Position numbers and translations under genes: made by a program. The notes under the pieces were generated by a model. The model did not search any database. It had not been told where the DNA came from and saw only the letters and a list, made by a program, of their open reading frames with translations. This document shows positions 48,674 through 58,900 of a stretch of DNA of 64,000 nucleotides, one piece after another. Source of the DNA: Paulinella micropora (Eukaryota > Cercozoa > Imbricatea > Euglyphida > Paulinellidae); contig WBZZ01006334.1 in assembly GCA_019918135.1 (NCBI GenBank), positions 1 to 64,000 on the forward strand, in the 5' to 3' direction. The stretch's first letter is position 1; every line of letters starts with the position of its first letter.

Positions 48674-50125
48674 TTACGACATCAAAATTTCAATTCCCTT
48701 AACAAGCACACTTCGTTGAAGAATGGCAAAAGTATAATGGTTAAGATTGTTTCCAGCAGTAGTTGAAACGAACTCATATCGCCTCTCAGTGTCAAGGCTC
48801 AGACCACTCACCTCATACCCGTCAGTATCCTTATCACAAAGCGGGCGGTTGTTGTCCCAAGTATCAACATGAAACCAGTTGTAATGATAGACATCGCTGT
48901 TTAGGATAGCACTACCCTTCAACTTATCCTTCAAAATCATATAGTCTTCATTCTCAGAGGTGTCAATGTCAAATTGTTGAAGACGAGAGCCATCCAGAGT
49001 TGTATAATATGAAACAATCTTCGCATCCGCTCTGTTATCATTGTCAAAAGCAGTATTTTTATTTTCATCGTTGTGGAATGCGGAAGTATAAATTCTTCTA
49101 ATTCTCTCACCCTGTGAGCGGTTCATTTTTACAACGAAATTTTGGTTTTGTGTTTGGAGGTTCTGCTTCCAAGAGATAGGGTATTCAATCTTAAATGGGA
49201 AACCTTCTCCCGCAATCTTCTGCTGAACACCAAGGACAACATTTGGGTCAGTCTCTACGGCAAGAAACAGATTTAAGTTTGAAATAGTAGCACCAACAGC
49301 CACCTGTGCAGCACCAGTAGAAATACTGCTCGCATCAGTTCCATAGAAAGTAGAGCGGTTAGTGCCCTCCCAGACAATTCGCAAATCAAGGATTTCATTA
49401 AAACCGATAGTCTTATCTAATTCAAAAATAGTTCCAAAAATCATACCCAACGGAAGTTTAACTTTAATGACAGGGTCATCGGTCGCATTAGTTCCTCCTT
49501 CAAAATACTTAGCCTCCTCAAAAGGAACATTAACAAGGCTATAATTTCCAGCAGTGCTATCGGCGAGAGCAGTATCATTATTACGGCGGGCATTAACAAG
49601 TGGCACTTTGTAATATGCTTGAACAGCATCTCTTAAAGTCGCAGCCGCAGCAGCATCAGCAATTGCCTTTCTTTCTGCTCTAGTTCCAATTTCAATCTTT
49701 CCAGCATTACACTTTTGAAGCATAGCCCCGCTAGATACACCCGCCCCGTGATTTTCAAGTGCCATAAATTTTTCATATTTAATTTCAGGCTTCCAAATCA
49801 TCTTAGTGTAATTGCCGACGTGTTGAAGATTACACAAATATTGACCGCTTCGGCTTCGCAGTTCAATTCTTTGTATCATTGGCAAGCAGTCCATAAACAT
49901 TCGATTGTAGCCTGCAGAAGCATCAGGTTTGTAAGTAAATCGCAATACACTACGAGCAAGGTTCAAAGGGCGGGTAGGAATTTCAAATGTGCTTTCGCTT
50001 CCTCCAGCAGTGGTAATTTTAACATCAGCCGACCCTTCACGGGCAGTAAGTTTGTTCAATTCATACTTACCAGTGAGCAGTTCCTTAGTCTGATGGACTA
50101 GTTCTCCTCCGTATTGGACAGGCAT
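48674..50125 (-). CDS. mcp: double-jelly-roll major capsid protein
   Basis: 483 residues, MPVQYGGELVHQTKELLTGKY. It has the ordinary Polinton/PLV features: an early PTRPLNLARSVLRFTYKP, LPMIQRIELRSRSGQYLCN, a second jelly-roll with NLNLFLAVETDP and PISWKQNLQTQNQNFVVKMN, and a DVYHYNWFHVDTWDNN loop near the end. It forms trimeric capsomers of the icosahedral shell. Length is typical. It lies between penton-like and spike-like genes, in the minus-strand virion block. Confidence 0.85.
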   Translation of the reverse strand: MPVQYGGELVHQTKELLTGKYELNKLTAREGSADVKITTAGGSESTFEIPTRPLNLARSVLRFTYKPDASAGYNRMFMDCLPMIQRIELRSRSGQYLCNLQHVGNYTKMIWKPEIKYEKFMALENHGAGVSSGAMLQKCNAGKIEIGTRAERKAIADAAAAATLRDAVQAYYKVPLVNARRNNDTALADSTAGNYSLVNVPFEEAKYFEGGTNATDDPVIKVKLPLGMIFGTIFELDKTIGFNEILDLRIVWEGTNRSTFYGTDASSISTGAAQVAVGATISNLNLFLAVETDPNVVLGVQQKIAGEGFPFKIEYPISWKQNLQTQNQNFVVKMNRSQGERIRRIYTSAFHNDENKNTAFDNDNRADAKIVSYYTTLDGSRLQQFDIDTSENEDYMILKDKLKGSAILNSDVYHYNWFHVDTWDNNRPLCDKDTDGYEVSGLSLDTERRYEFVSTTAGNNLNHYTFAILQRSVLVKGIEILMS

Positions 50126-50476
50126 TTTTTTCTTTTTTTGAAGTGTTGTCTATCTCAAAACTTGTTTTGAGATTATTAACTAATTCACAAGAATATATTT
50201 ATAGAAAAAAAAATAAATAATTCTAAAATAATTATTGTTTATTCATCAATCTTATTAATGTGCCTTTTTGAAGTAATATGGTTATGAAAACTTTGCTTAC
50301 TACTAAGTTTTACATTACAAATTAGTTTGATAGCAAGCTATCAACAATTGCCCTACGGGCTAATTTCACATCGCCATGCGCCACATTCCGCACAATGCCC
50401 TTTTTGTTTGTTGTGTTCGCAAAAGTTGTTCGGCTTACATTCTTTACACATATCTTATATTTACATCAAAAATAAT
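50126..50476. other. regulatory spacer between capsid genes
   Basis: 350 bases holding an ATCTCAAAAC...GTTTTGAGAT hairpin (about 50,152-50,173), a GATAGCAAGCTATC inverted repeat, an AT-rich leader for the capsid gene, and the tiny zinc ORF listed separately. Confidence 0.5.
50353..50451 (-). CDS. 32-residue Cys/His micro-protein
   Basis: MCKECKPNNFCEHNKQKGHC then AECGAWRCEISP: C-x2-C, C-x-H and C-x2-C motifs, the CEHxxxKxxCxxC pattern common in small zinc proteins of algal large viruses. The open frame starts after AAGATATG and stops 99 bases on. Short length makes it uncertain; the dense Cys/His pattern argues against chance. Confidence 0.45.
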   Translation of the reverse strand: MCKECKPNNFCEHNKQKGHCAECGAWRCEISP

Positions 50477-51289
50477 TCACTTTGATTTCAACAAATTGAA
50501 GAATGAATTAAATAAACTAAAATAATTAGTTTCACGATAAACAAGTAATGTCATAACGATATCTAAACCATTAAGGTTAATTGCTTGGTCGTTTTCGTCC
50601 GTCAAGTAAAACCTAAACACATTATTAGAACTTGCGGATAATGTTTTCCCGTATTCGCTTCCAGAGCCATCATAAATGACAGCACCAAACGGGATTTCGT
50701 TGGCTGTGTATATTTCTTGTAGCACGTGATTATCTCCTTCTCCAACTAAATCCGATTGAAGATACAAAGTCTTTTCACCAGTTAGAATAATTACATTTGG
50801 CGATTTAATAAAATCATTAGCAAAGAAATATGTTGAGTTTCTATCAAATCCCATAACCTCGTGAATACGGGTATCATTATCAAATATAAACCGCGGTTGA
50901 ATACCTTTATTCTCTGACACACTGAATGTTAATTTGCCATCTTCTGGTTCTATGTTGGTATTATTACTGGATACAACATAAGTATAATTATTTGGGCTAT
51001 CTGCGGTTAGCACCTCCGACAACTTATTTTTTAGATTGTTCATTGTGTAGTTTCCCTCAGGTATTGTAATTAAAGCCTCATATCCGTCTTCGGATAATGT
51101 AAAAGTATTATATGGAGAGGCTACGGAGTAATACGACTTCGGCACATAAATATGAAGAATTTTACAATGTGTGGGATTGTCCAGTGATTTTAAGTTTATT
51201 TCGTGTGTAAAGTCGCTATCTGTGCCTGTTATTCTGTTTTTACTATTTATGTAATAGATGCCACTTGACCTGCCCCCTTTGTAATCCAT
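50477..51289 (-). CDS. minor capsid (penton-like) protein
   Basis: 270 residues, MDYKGGRSSGIYYINSKNRI. It contains ITIPEGNYTMNNLKNKLSEVL, IHEVMGFDRNSTYF and a C-terminal hydrophobic beta segment (LDIVMTLLVYRETNYF), as in Polinton/PLV penton proteins with a single jelly-roll that fill the fivefold vertices. It lies upstream of the capsid gene in the same direction. Confidence 0.75.
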   Translation of the reverse strand: MDYKGGRSSGIYYINSKNRITGTDSDFTHEINLKSLDNPTHCKILHIYVPKSYYSVASPYNTFTLSEDGYEALITIPEGNYTMNNLKNKLSEVLTADSPNNYTYVVSSNNTNIEPEDGKLTFSVSENKGIQPRFIFDNDTRIHEVMGFDRNSTYFFANDFIKSPNVIILTGEKTLYLQSDLVGEGDNHVLQEIYTANEIPFGAVIYDGSGSEYGKTLSASSNNVFRFYLTDENDQAINLNGLDIVMTLLVYRETNYFSLFNSFFNLLKSK

Positions 51290-51378
51290 GATATTTAGAA
51301 TTGCGCCTCTATCTTGCTAATCGCAAGATTTCTCGCTATATTCTAAACATCGTTTTTTTCTTTTTCAAAAAAATTAAT

Positions 51379-51455
51379 CGGTTTTCGATGGTTATCAATA
51401 TCACAAGTTTGAGATTACGAGTATGAGTGAAACGAATGAGAGTGTAGTTGATAAC
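51379..51455. repeat. dispersed element B: CGGTTTTCGATGGTTATCAA ... TTGATAAC
   Basis: Shared with 53,702-53,763 in order. It contains the inverted pair GTTATCAA/TTGATAAC and the motif beginning ATGAGTGAAACGAATGA. Both copies lie at the 3' end of a minus-strand gene, so they may act as a transcription terminator. Confidence 0.75.
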
Positions 51456-51461
51456 TATCTT

Positions 51462-53654
51462 TCAAATAAAAGTATCAAAATTACCATATCCATTCTGTGC
51501 TTTCAACTTTTCCGCTTCTTCTTCTTTTAGGTCTGTGAAACCCGAACTAAACTTAAATCGGTTGCCTTTCGCCCGCTCCATTAAAAATCTCATACTATGC
51601 CAACCGCACGTGTCTGAGGTGTTGGATTGTTGTTTTACTTGATTAACCTTCATTAACAAATAACTATAGGGGTGGCTTTTATCTATTAGCCTTTTCATTT
51701 GTTGCTGAAAGTCTTCCGTTGGTTGGTAAAGTGCTAATGGGTCATACACTTCAACACTCCTGTCTTTATCTAGACTTACCCATATAGCAATCCAATGAGA
51801 CCCCGCTTGTTTGTGATTGTCCAAATTCATAATAAATCCGTATCGCTTTCTTTTTTCTGGATTTAGTTTGTAGATTTCATCACTGGCTATTGCTCCGAGA
51901 TACCATCCATATTTTTTCATTATGTCATCTATTTCATTAGTCATTAATCCCCGATATTTATCAACTACACTCTCATTCGTTTCACTCATTCCCGTTTGTT
52001 GATAAACATCGTCAACTGGCTTTTCTGGTTGCTGTGGTTGTGGTTCCTCTTGCTGTTGTTCATCTGGCTCTGGCTGTGGTTGTTCTAATGATGCGGTAAT
52101 CGTAGGGGGTATTGTAGGGGGTGGCATCCCTTCATCAACATTTAAATCCGCTGAAACTTGTTTATCTACATTTGGGTCTATTGTCATTTTGTTAGTTAGA
52201 GTATTTACAAAATCATGTTTGTTCATTGTGTGTTTCCAATCTTTGCGGGCTAAGTATTTTTTTATTTTCGCTATTGAAAATACCTTATCAATTAATTCAT
52301 TTAATGTCTTCGCTCCAGTGTCTACGCGACGCTTGGGGGTATGGTAGGGGGTGTTTCCCCCTCCAGTACCTTTTTGTTCAGTAATACCCATATACTCTTC
52401 ATATCTAGCATAATCCGCCACTTTTCTTTTTACGTTTTTCACCTCACTTCCAACATCAATATTAAACCTTTTAATCATGTTAATAATCCACTTTGAAGTG
52501 TCTTTGTAATTTAATTTGTTATGACCATCATTATCAAGTCTCTTTTTTAAAGCCTGTGCTAACTCTTTTATGGTAATGGTTGGGTGATAAGTTTTTGAAA
52601 ATCCAGAGATTAAAAATTGATTAATTTGTAAATTTTCAAGATGCTTACCCTTTTCTTCTGCTTTCTTTTTTTCCTTTTCAAGTTTTTCTTTATATTCTTC
52701 TGCTAACTTTTTCTGTTCTTCTAAAGATGTCGCTGTGGCTATAGCCATCTGAATATCTTGACTGGCTTTTTGTAAGTCTTTGAGACTCATCTTTTTAATG
52801 AATTTATCTGTATATCCTGCTAATTTCAGTGTTTCAATATCTTTCTGCTTTTGCTTTTTTTCTTCCTCATATTGCTCTTTTGTTTTCAATGGTGCTTCAT
52901 CTCCTAAATTAGGTAAGGCTGGTGCTTGTGGTGGTGCTCCAAATGGTGGTGCTAATGGTGGTGCTTGTGGCGGTGCTTGTGGTTGTCCCTGTTGTTGTGG
53001 CATGATATATTGATACTGCTGTGGCGGTGGCATAATAGCCAATCTTTGGTTCCTTTGCTGTTCGTATTGTAAATCCTCTATGAGTTTTTGCTCCCTTCTT
53101 AGTTCTCTGTCTTTTTGTTCTTGTCGTTCCTTGATATCGGATAGTTCATTGCGGTGTATCCTTGCTAACTCATCCTGCCTTTCCTTAGCATCGGCTATGT
53201 CTTTTCTTTCTTGCCTCTTCTTTTCTTCTTCAGCATCCGCCTGTGCTTTTTTCTCTTTTTGGTCTATCTCATCAATCTTTTCGTATTTCTCCTTCTTAAG
53301 TTTGTCTAAGTGGTCATTAATGGCTGTTCTAGTATTTTGTTCAATTTCAGATAGGCTTTGGACTTTCCGCAAATCTCTATCTCCGACACGTCGGAGATTT
53401 ACATGTCGGAGATTATCTTCTTTTCGCTTAGGTGTAAATCTCCGACGTGTCGGTAATCTCGGACGTGTCCGAGATTGGGGGCTTAAGTATTTCATAAAAA
53501 GTTTAACGATTTGAAGTGTGCTCATATCATTTGTTTTCTTGCCAAAATTAAGATAATATTTTTTACCCTTCTGGATAATATACGGCTTCCCGCTTTTGTT
53601 TCTATAAACCCGCGGGGGTCTTACCTTTTTAGAATTGCGCTTCATGCTTCGCAT
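51462..53654 (-). CDS. Ulp1/adenain-like cysteine protease with long N-terminal coiled coil
   Basis: 730 residues. A basic N-terminus has a YIIQKGKKYYLNFGKK motif common in PLV proteases, then a cluster encoded by palindrome copies (about residues 60-95), a Glu/Lys/Gln coiled coil, a Pro/Gln linker and a second coil. The C-terminal 120 residues are the C48/C5 protease: GSHWIAIWV (His about 619), VEVYDPLALY (Asp), VNQVKQQ (oxyanion Gln) and TCGWHSMRFL (Cys about 683). It should cleave capsid precursors as adenain does. The long N-terminal extension is unusual beside compact adenoviral enzymes. Confidence 0.8.
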   Translation of the reverse strand: MRSMKRNSKKVRPPRVYRNKSGKPYIIQKGKKYYLNFGKKTNDMSTLQIVKLFMKYLSPQSRTRPRLPTRRRFTPKRKEDNLRHVNLRRVGDRDLRKVQSLSEIEQNTRTAINDHLDKLKKEKYEKIDEIDQKEKKAQADAEEEKKRQERKDIADAKERQDELARIHRNELSDIKERQEQKDRELRREQKLIEDLQYEQQRNQRLAIMPPPQQYQYIMPQQQGQPQAPPQAPPLAPPFGAPPQAPALPNLGDEAPLKTKEQYEEEKKQKQKDIETLKLAGYTDKFIKKMSLKDLQKASQDIQMAIATATSLEEQKKLAEEYKEKLEKEKKKAEEKGKHLENLQINQFLISGFSKTYHPTITIKELAQALKKRLDNDGHNKLNYKDTSKWIINMIKRFNIDVGSEVKNVKRKVADYARYEEYMGITEQKGTGGGNTPYHTPKRRVDTGAKTLNELIDKVFSIAKIKKYLARKDWKHTMNKHDFVNTLTNKMTIDPNVDKQVSADLNVDEGMPPPTIPPTITASLEQPQPEPDEQQQEEPQPQQPEKPVDDVYQQTGMSETNESVVDKYRGLMTNEIDDIMKKYGWYLGAIASDEIYKLNPEKRKRYGFIMNLDNHKQAGSHWIAIWVSLDKDRSVEVYDPLALYQPTEDFQQQMKRLIDKSHPYSYLLMKVNQVKQQSNTSDTCGWHSMRFLMERAKGNRFKFSSGFTDLKEEEAEKLKAQNGYGNFDTFI
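51958..51989 (-). repeat. dispersed element B core inside protease gene
   Basis: Reverse complement of the ATGAGTGAAACGAATGAGAG core at 51,423-51,454; here it is read in frame within the protease as MSETNESVVDK. Confidence 0.8.
53379..53475. repeat. cluster of dispersed 20-bp palindromes (in protease gene)
   Basis: Full copies at 53,379-53,398, 53,438-53,457 (imperfect) and 53,456-53,475, plus a half copy at about 53,399-53,412. They are read as an Arg-rich stretch in the protease N-terminal region. Confidence 0.85.
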
Positions 53655-53701
53655 TCTCGCTTATTCTAAAACATCTATTTTTCTTTATTGAAAAAATAAA
53701 T

Positions 53702-53763
53702 CGGTTTTCGATGGTTATCAACAAACGAGAATGAGTGAAACGAATGAAAGTGAAGTTGATAAC
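53702..53763. repeat. dispersed element B, second intergenic copy
   Basis: Same order as at 51,379-51,455 (CGGTTTTCGATGGTTATCAA, then ATGAGTGAAACGAATGAAAG, then TTGATAAC), just after the stop of the small basic protein gene. Confidence 0.75.
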
Positions 53764-53769
53764 TATCTT

Positions 53770-54093
53770 TCAAAACTTTAAGGCACCACGTCCGCTCTGC
53801 CTACCATATCCAAGTTTCGCGGCAGTAGACCCGATACGAGATGCATATGGTACTCCGACATCACCTAGGGCATTCGCAGTCTTTGAAATAATCTTGTTAT
53901 CACGAAGGAATTTATTAACAGCCAAAGCCGTTTTCCCAACCTTTGCCCAGTTAATTTTACCGCCAGCCTGCCCCTTGCCTCCTTGCTTCTTCTTGCGACC
54001 AGACTTCTTTTTACCTCCAGCCATTGTGCTTGAGTTAATAGTTCGTTTGCCGATTGTTGGAATGACTTCAACACGAGTTGTTTTTACTACCAT
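53770..54093 (-). CDS. small basic core-like virion protein
   Basis: 107 residues. A Gly/Lys-rich KKKSGRKKKQGGKGQAGGK block is followed by NWAKVGKTALAVNKFLRDNK and a tail GYGRQSGRGALKF. It resembles the DNA-condensing or membrane-lytic small proteins (protein X/VI-like) conserved between ATPase and protease genes in Polintons and PLVs. It starts after ATATAGTATATG. Confidence 0.6.
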   Translation of the reverse strand: MVVKTTRVEVIPTIGKRTINSSTMAGGKKKSGRKKKQGGKGQAGGKINWAKVGKTALAVNKFLRDNKIISKTANALGDVGVPYASRIGSTAAKLGYGRQSGRGALKF

Positions 54094-54129
54094 ATACTAT
54101 ATAAAAAAATAATTAATTCTAAATTTTTT

Positions 54130-54954
54130 TTACTTTAACCGATAAGCAAAATTTTTTCTTAACTCATCATCAACACTTGAAACATAAAGAAAATTAAATC
54201 TCTCCTTTGTTGCTTCGTGATACTTTTGAAGAAAATAATCAAAATCAAAAGATAAGTCTAAATGTTTATACACGAGTTCCATTTTATCCTGAGACTGGGC
54301 TGGAAAGATTAATAAATAATCTAACTGCTTAATGGCTTCTGGTCTAAGGTCGTTCAAATACTGGCTTGACATAATTACCTTTGATTTATAGTGTCTGTTC
54401 TTTTTTAACAAATCACTTACGGACTTATCTCTTAATCCGCTCCCTAAATCATCCAAAACAAAAACAACCTCTGGCGTAATATACTTACTTGGTCGTTCTT
54501 TCTTCTCACCTCCTTCTTCCTTTTTCTTTTCCTTTCCAAAGTATAAAAATTGTGGTTTCTCCTTATCTCCAACATGTTGGAGATATTCTACTTCTCCTTC
54601 GTGTTGCTCGTCCTGTCTGTTCAGTTTGTCAAGTTCATAATCAATGACATTCACACCATCTGATTTAAGAAAGGTATAAATTGCCATTGGATTTCCCCTG
54701 TTCTTAAAGTGCTTAACCATTGCTTTATAAATGTAGTCCTTGTGTATTGTTGAAGCAATAATGACAATACGGGTCTTTCTGTCTGTCGTCCGTTTCAGTA
54801 TTTCAAAGAGTGCTGTCGTTTTCCCGCTCTTCTTACGGGCTAGCAGAAATATGTTGGCATACGGCTCATTGAATAATTTATAACCTTTTGCTTTTTTATT
54901 TCCATCACCCTCTTGTTTTACTGGCTTCACCTTGACATTGTTAATCTTTTGCAT
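54130..54954 (-). CDS. HerA/FtsK-type genome-packaging ATPase
   Basis: 274 residues from MQKINNVKVKPV (an upstream ATG would overlap the next gene). Walker A LLARKKSGKTT at 37-47; Walker B VVFVLDDLG at 163-171; a distal Gln/Arg region (SSQYLNDLRPEA) for sensor function. It pumps DNA into capsids, like A32 of poxviruses. A palindrome copy inserted between Walker A and B encodes EYLQHVGDK (123-131) within a loop rich in charged residues. Confidence 0.9.
   Translation of the reverse strand: MQKINNVKVKPVKQEGDGNKKAKGYKLFNEPYANIFLLARKKSGKTTALFEILKRTTDRKTRIVIIASTIHKDYIYKAMVKHFKNRGNPMAIYTFLKSDGVNVIDYELDKLNRQDEQHEGEVEYLQHVGDKEKPQFLYFGKEKKKEEGGEKKERPSKYITPEVVFVLDDLGSGLRDKSVSDLLKKNRHYKSKVIMSSQYLNDLRPEAIKQLDYLLIFPAQSQDKMELVYKHLDLSFDFDYFLQKYHEATKERFNFLYVSSVDDELRKNFAYRLK
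54565..54584. repeat. dispersed 20-bp palindrome (in ATPase gene)
   Basis: ATCTCCAACATGTTGGAGAT, perfect; read in frame as part of EYLQHVGDK. Confidence 0.95.
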
Positions 54955-54962
54955 CGTATATA

Positions 54963-55361
54963 TTAAGCAAGAAACTCTAAACACACAACAATTCGCCCCG
55001 CTAAATTTCCTGTGTCAATATTTCCGCTGTCAGTTTCAAGGATTTTAAATGTATATTGGCCGTCCGTCCATCCGACGACACCCAAATTATAACCGAGATT
55101 TGAAATGTTTGCTGTAGTGCTGTCAGCAAATGTTCCAATAATTCCAATTCTATCCATGTAAAGAATTCTGGTTTTGGTTTCGGTCTGGTCGTTCATATAG
55201 TGGATAAACTTAACATTCATTTTGGTGGGTGTGAATGACATTTGGATATTCTTATTAAATGTTTTGCTTCCTCCAGCAAAATCATTGCTCAGAAAAATAA
55301 TCTTTTGGTATTTATAGTCAGTCATGGTTATATTACTACTCATAAACTTTTTAATAATCAA
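54963..55361 (-). CDS. unknown 132-residue protein (virion block)
   Basis: Beta-rich, starting MIIKKFMSSNITMTD (MSSNITM or MTDYKYQ could be the true start). QMSFTPTKMNVKFIHYMND and a hydrophobic C-terminal RIVVCLEFLA suggest a small structural domain. It is transcribed with capsid and ATPase genes, so probably a virion protein. No family recognised. Confidence 0.5.
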   Translation of the reverse strand: MIIKKFMSSNITMTDYKYQKIIFLSNDFAGGSKTFNKNIQMSFTPTKMNVKFIHYMNDQTETKTRILYMDRIGIIGTFADSTTANISNLGYNLGVVGWTDGQYTFKILETDSGNIDTGNLAGRIVVCLEFLA

Positions 55362-55572
55362 AATATTTTCGCGGACTGCCTGCGACTTTTACTCACGGAT
55401 AAGTGAAAAAAAGAATATAAGTTGTGTTTATTGTATTCAAAAAGGTATAGATACTAAATTTAAATGTATTTACAAACCGATGAGTGATTGGTGTGTTAGT
55501 TTTGATGAAGCCCTGCCTTTAATGTGTTCGGGTAGTGATGCTTCTTGGTATAAAATCCACTTATATGAATGT

Positions 55573-55917
55573 TCATTTCTTTGAAGAAGGTGATGGAAGG
55601 CATATCCCAATCAAAAGTGTTAAAATACCGACATAAGTATTAGCAACCTCACAAGGTAAGTTCTTTTCAGATAGCCTTACGATGCACAGGGTTATAATGG
55701 ATATAATGATACCCATTTGAAATAAGTATTTAATAAGTCGGCTGTCGGTTGGTCTATTTTTCATACAACAGCACGACCAGTTATCTTCCAATTCGTGCTC
55801 TATTTTGTTCTCCTCAGTCTTCAACGAAATATCCAAAACGCGGTTCTTCAACTCTGGTGTTAGTTCTCCATCTGCCATATCAATGAGTGGAGGTGGAGGG
55901 TGTAATCTAGGTGGCAT
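55573..55917 (-). CDS. small two-span membrane protein
   Basis: 114 residues. LIKYLFQMGIIISIITLCIV and TYVGILTLLIGICLPSP are two membrane segments. The Cys cluster WSCCCMK and the Arg pair before the first segment resemble small membrane proteins conserved in PLVs. It may sit in the virion or host membrane. It overlaps the fibre gene start by a few bases. The gap 55,362-55,572 has no confident gene. Confidence 0.6.
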   Translation of the reverse strand: MPPRLHPPPPLIDMADGELTPELKNRVLDISLKTEENKIEHELEDNWSCCCMKNRPTDSRLIKYLFQMGIIISIITLCIVRLSEKNLPCEVANTYVGILTLLIGICLPSPSSKK

Positions 55918-58900
55918 TGTTTTCTGCTAATTGTTTTTTTAAGTCGGCTATATCATTAGTTATATTATTTATTTTTTCCGATAATTGTTGAACGGCCTTA
56001 ATTAACGGGGCGATAAACTCACAATAACCTATACCATAACCAACATCACCACTATCAATACATTTAACATCTTCTGGCTTAACACTCACACCTTTCAATT
56101 CGTATTCCGCTCTTTGCTTTGGACACGGCACCATAATTGTTTCTTTTATAAAACCGCCAAAATCTAGCATATCCATTTCTTTTAGTATTTCTTCTAATTC
56201 CTGTGCTATTAAACCTGTCCTACATTTCTTTTTGTCATCAATCATACGATAGCAAACTGGATTTAACTTATTAATAAAATCTAAGCCTAAACAATCCTTT
56301 ATATCTTCTTTTTTTCTCCTGTCTGAATATTGAATTGGATTAGACAACACCCACAACTGACCATCGCTTGCTTTCAAAGACATTAAAGCAGTATTTGAAC
56401 CATTCTCCCATATGAAACCACTCGTTGAAGAATTATTCACTCTAAATCTAATAGCATAAGAAGTTAATCCTCCGCCTACTCCTCCTGCTGGTGCTGTTCC
56501 TCCACTTAACGATTTACTTGCCCCAGACTGGCTCATATAAATCCCCCATGCTGAATCTCCAATGTCCCACATAAATATTCCTCTCGCATTCGTCCCGTCT
56601 GTTTGTCCTTGAATTGCTATTTTTGCCCCATTAGTTGATGCTGATGCCGTTGTTAGTGTGCCTGTGTATGTAATTCCCGCATTTGCCGTTATCAATCCTT
56701 TCGTCCATAAAGTCCCGTTTGCCCCGTTTAATGACATTAACAATTGCTCTGCTGAATTTTCCCACACAAAACCCATTGTAGCATCATTAGCAACCCTAAA
56801 CCGAAAACTATACGAACTAAAATCATTTCCTGAAACTGCCGTACCATTTGCTAAACTTTTGCTTGCTCCACCAGATGCTGCATAAATTCCCCAACTCGTA
56901 TTTGTCGTATCCCATAGAAATATACCTTTTGCGTTTGTTCCGTCTGTTGCTCCCTGAACTCCTATCTTTGCTCCACTTGTATTTGTTGCTGATGTTAGTG
57001 TGCCCGTGTATGTTATCCCCGCATTTGCGGTTAATAATCCCGCTGTGCTTATGTTCATTGCCTCAGTGAAAGATATATTGCTTCCTGCCGTTATTCCTGA
57101 TTTATAATAAAAAGCGAGTTTGCCACCTTTTTGAATTAGAAAGTTTGAACCGCTGTGGCTTGATTTCCAGTTCGTGCCATCAAAATAAGCATCAAAACTT
57201 AAATTGACATTATCGTGTGCCCAGTTTAGTTGTTGAAATGTTGGATAAGCATCAGCCGTTGTTATTGCTTGTAAGTGTGCTCCTCCGATATTTGAAGCCG
57301 TTCCATATAATTCTAAACCACCTGTCGCACCTGCGCCTTTCGTTGTATTGCCTATGATTATTGGTTTGCCTGATGCAGTCGTTATCTTGTCGCTTGCCGT
57401 TATTGTTGTTGTTGATATACCCGCAGTTGCCGTTAATGTAGTTCCCGTTATTGTTCCGCCATTTGTTATATTGTTTGAGTTCATATCTAAGGCACCATAA
57501 AACCGCATACCGCCAGCATTGTTAAAACGGACAATGTCAGACGAAGCACTTTTATTATCCAAAAGTTTTGAAATATAAAGTCCCGCCCCTTTTACATCAG
57601 ATGCTACATTCGTGAATACATAACCTCGTTGGTCTGCGGTTCCGCTTGAAGCCGTATTTAAAGTAAATAAGAAATACTGATAATCTCCTGATGTCTGTGA
57701 AAAGAATATATCACCTCCATTTTGGTTTAATATTCTCGCCCCATTATATGTTATATTTCCACCATTAATGATATCCACATTATTGAAATCGGCTTGGCTT
57801 AACAAATTCAGTGCCCTTACATCATTTCTACTTCCATTAAATATCTTAATTCCTGTTATTGTTTGGTCGCCTGTTAGTTTTACATTTTGCCCGTCCAATG
57901 TGTCCGCATAACCTTTTGTCGCTCCGTCTGTTGATAATGTTGGAGTTCCAAGGTTGGCTATTTTGCTACTATTACAATCTAGCCCCGAAGCATTTACCCA
58001 ACCGACTATCGTCCCGTCAATAATAAAACTTATTTTTTTCGCAGAAATTTCAAAGTTGTAATATGTTGCAGTTTTCATATCCAAACTAGCAATTGACCCG
58101 ATATTGGCTGTGGAGTTAAAAACCACGAATGTGCCCTTTGTTGTAGCATTTATTGAATTTCCCGTTATTTCAACACCACTGCTATATGTCTTAATTCCTG
58201 CTATGGTTTGGTTTCCTGTTAGTTTCACATTTTGCCCGTCTAATGTATCCACATACGTTTTATTCGCCCCGTCCGTTGTCGCTGTTGGTGTGGCCAAATT
58301 TGTAATTTTTCTATTGTTTAAAGATAGTGTCGTGCCCGTTGCTGTCGCTATTACATTATCCCCAGCATATAAATCAACATATGACCCTGTTATTTGTATT
58401 GGATAATAGCCCGCAGTTGCTATTTTTTGTGCCACAATCTCTCCTATATTTGTCGCCGTATCAAAGGCAATACCGATACCATCAAAAGCGGTTGGAGCAG
58501 TAGCACCCCGCACTTCTATTGTTGAAGTAAATTTTTTATTTCCTGCTATGGTTTGGTCTCCTGTTAGTTTAACGACAGAAGTATCAAGAGTAGAAACATC
58601 AACACCATCAACAAGATTAACATTTGTTATACTTTGGCTTTTCATATCAATCCCCGCACTAGCATTTATTATGTTGCTGAATGTTTTGGTTCCTGCTATA
58701 GTTTGGTCTCCTGTTAGTTTAACGACTGCGGTATCAATAGCCGAAACATCAATACCATCAACAAGATTGACATTTGTTATGTTAAATCCTCCCATATTTA
58801 AACTGCCAGTCATAGCCGTTGTTCCGTCCTTTGCTAGTTTCGTATCGGTATATGCTTTTGTTGAAGCATCGCCGTCATAGAATGGTGCGGGTAGTCCGCT

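Noticed and set aside
55324-55584. 86-codon plus-strand frame in the gap between virion genes
   Set aside because: It runs against the flanking genes, overlaps the 132-residue gene start, and shows no motif.
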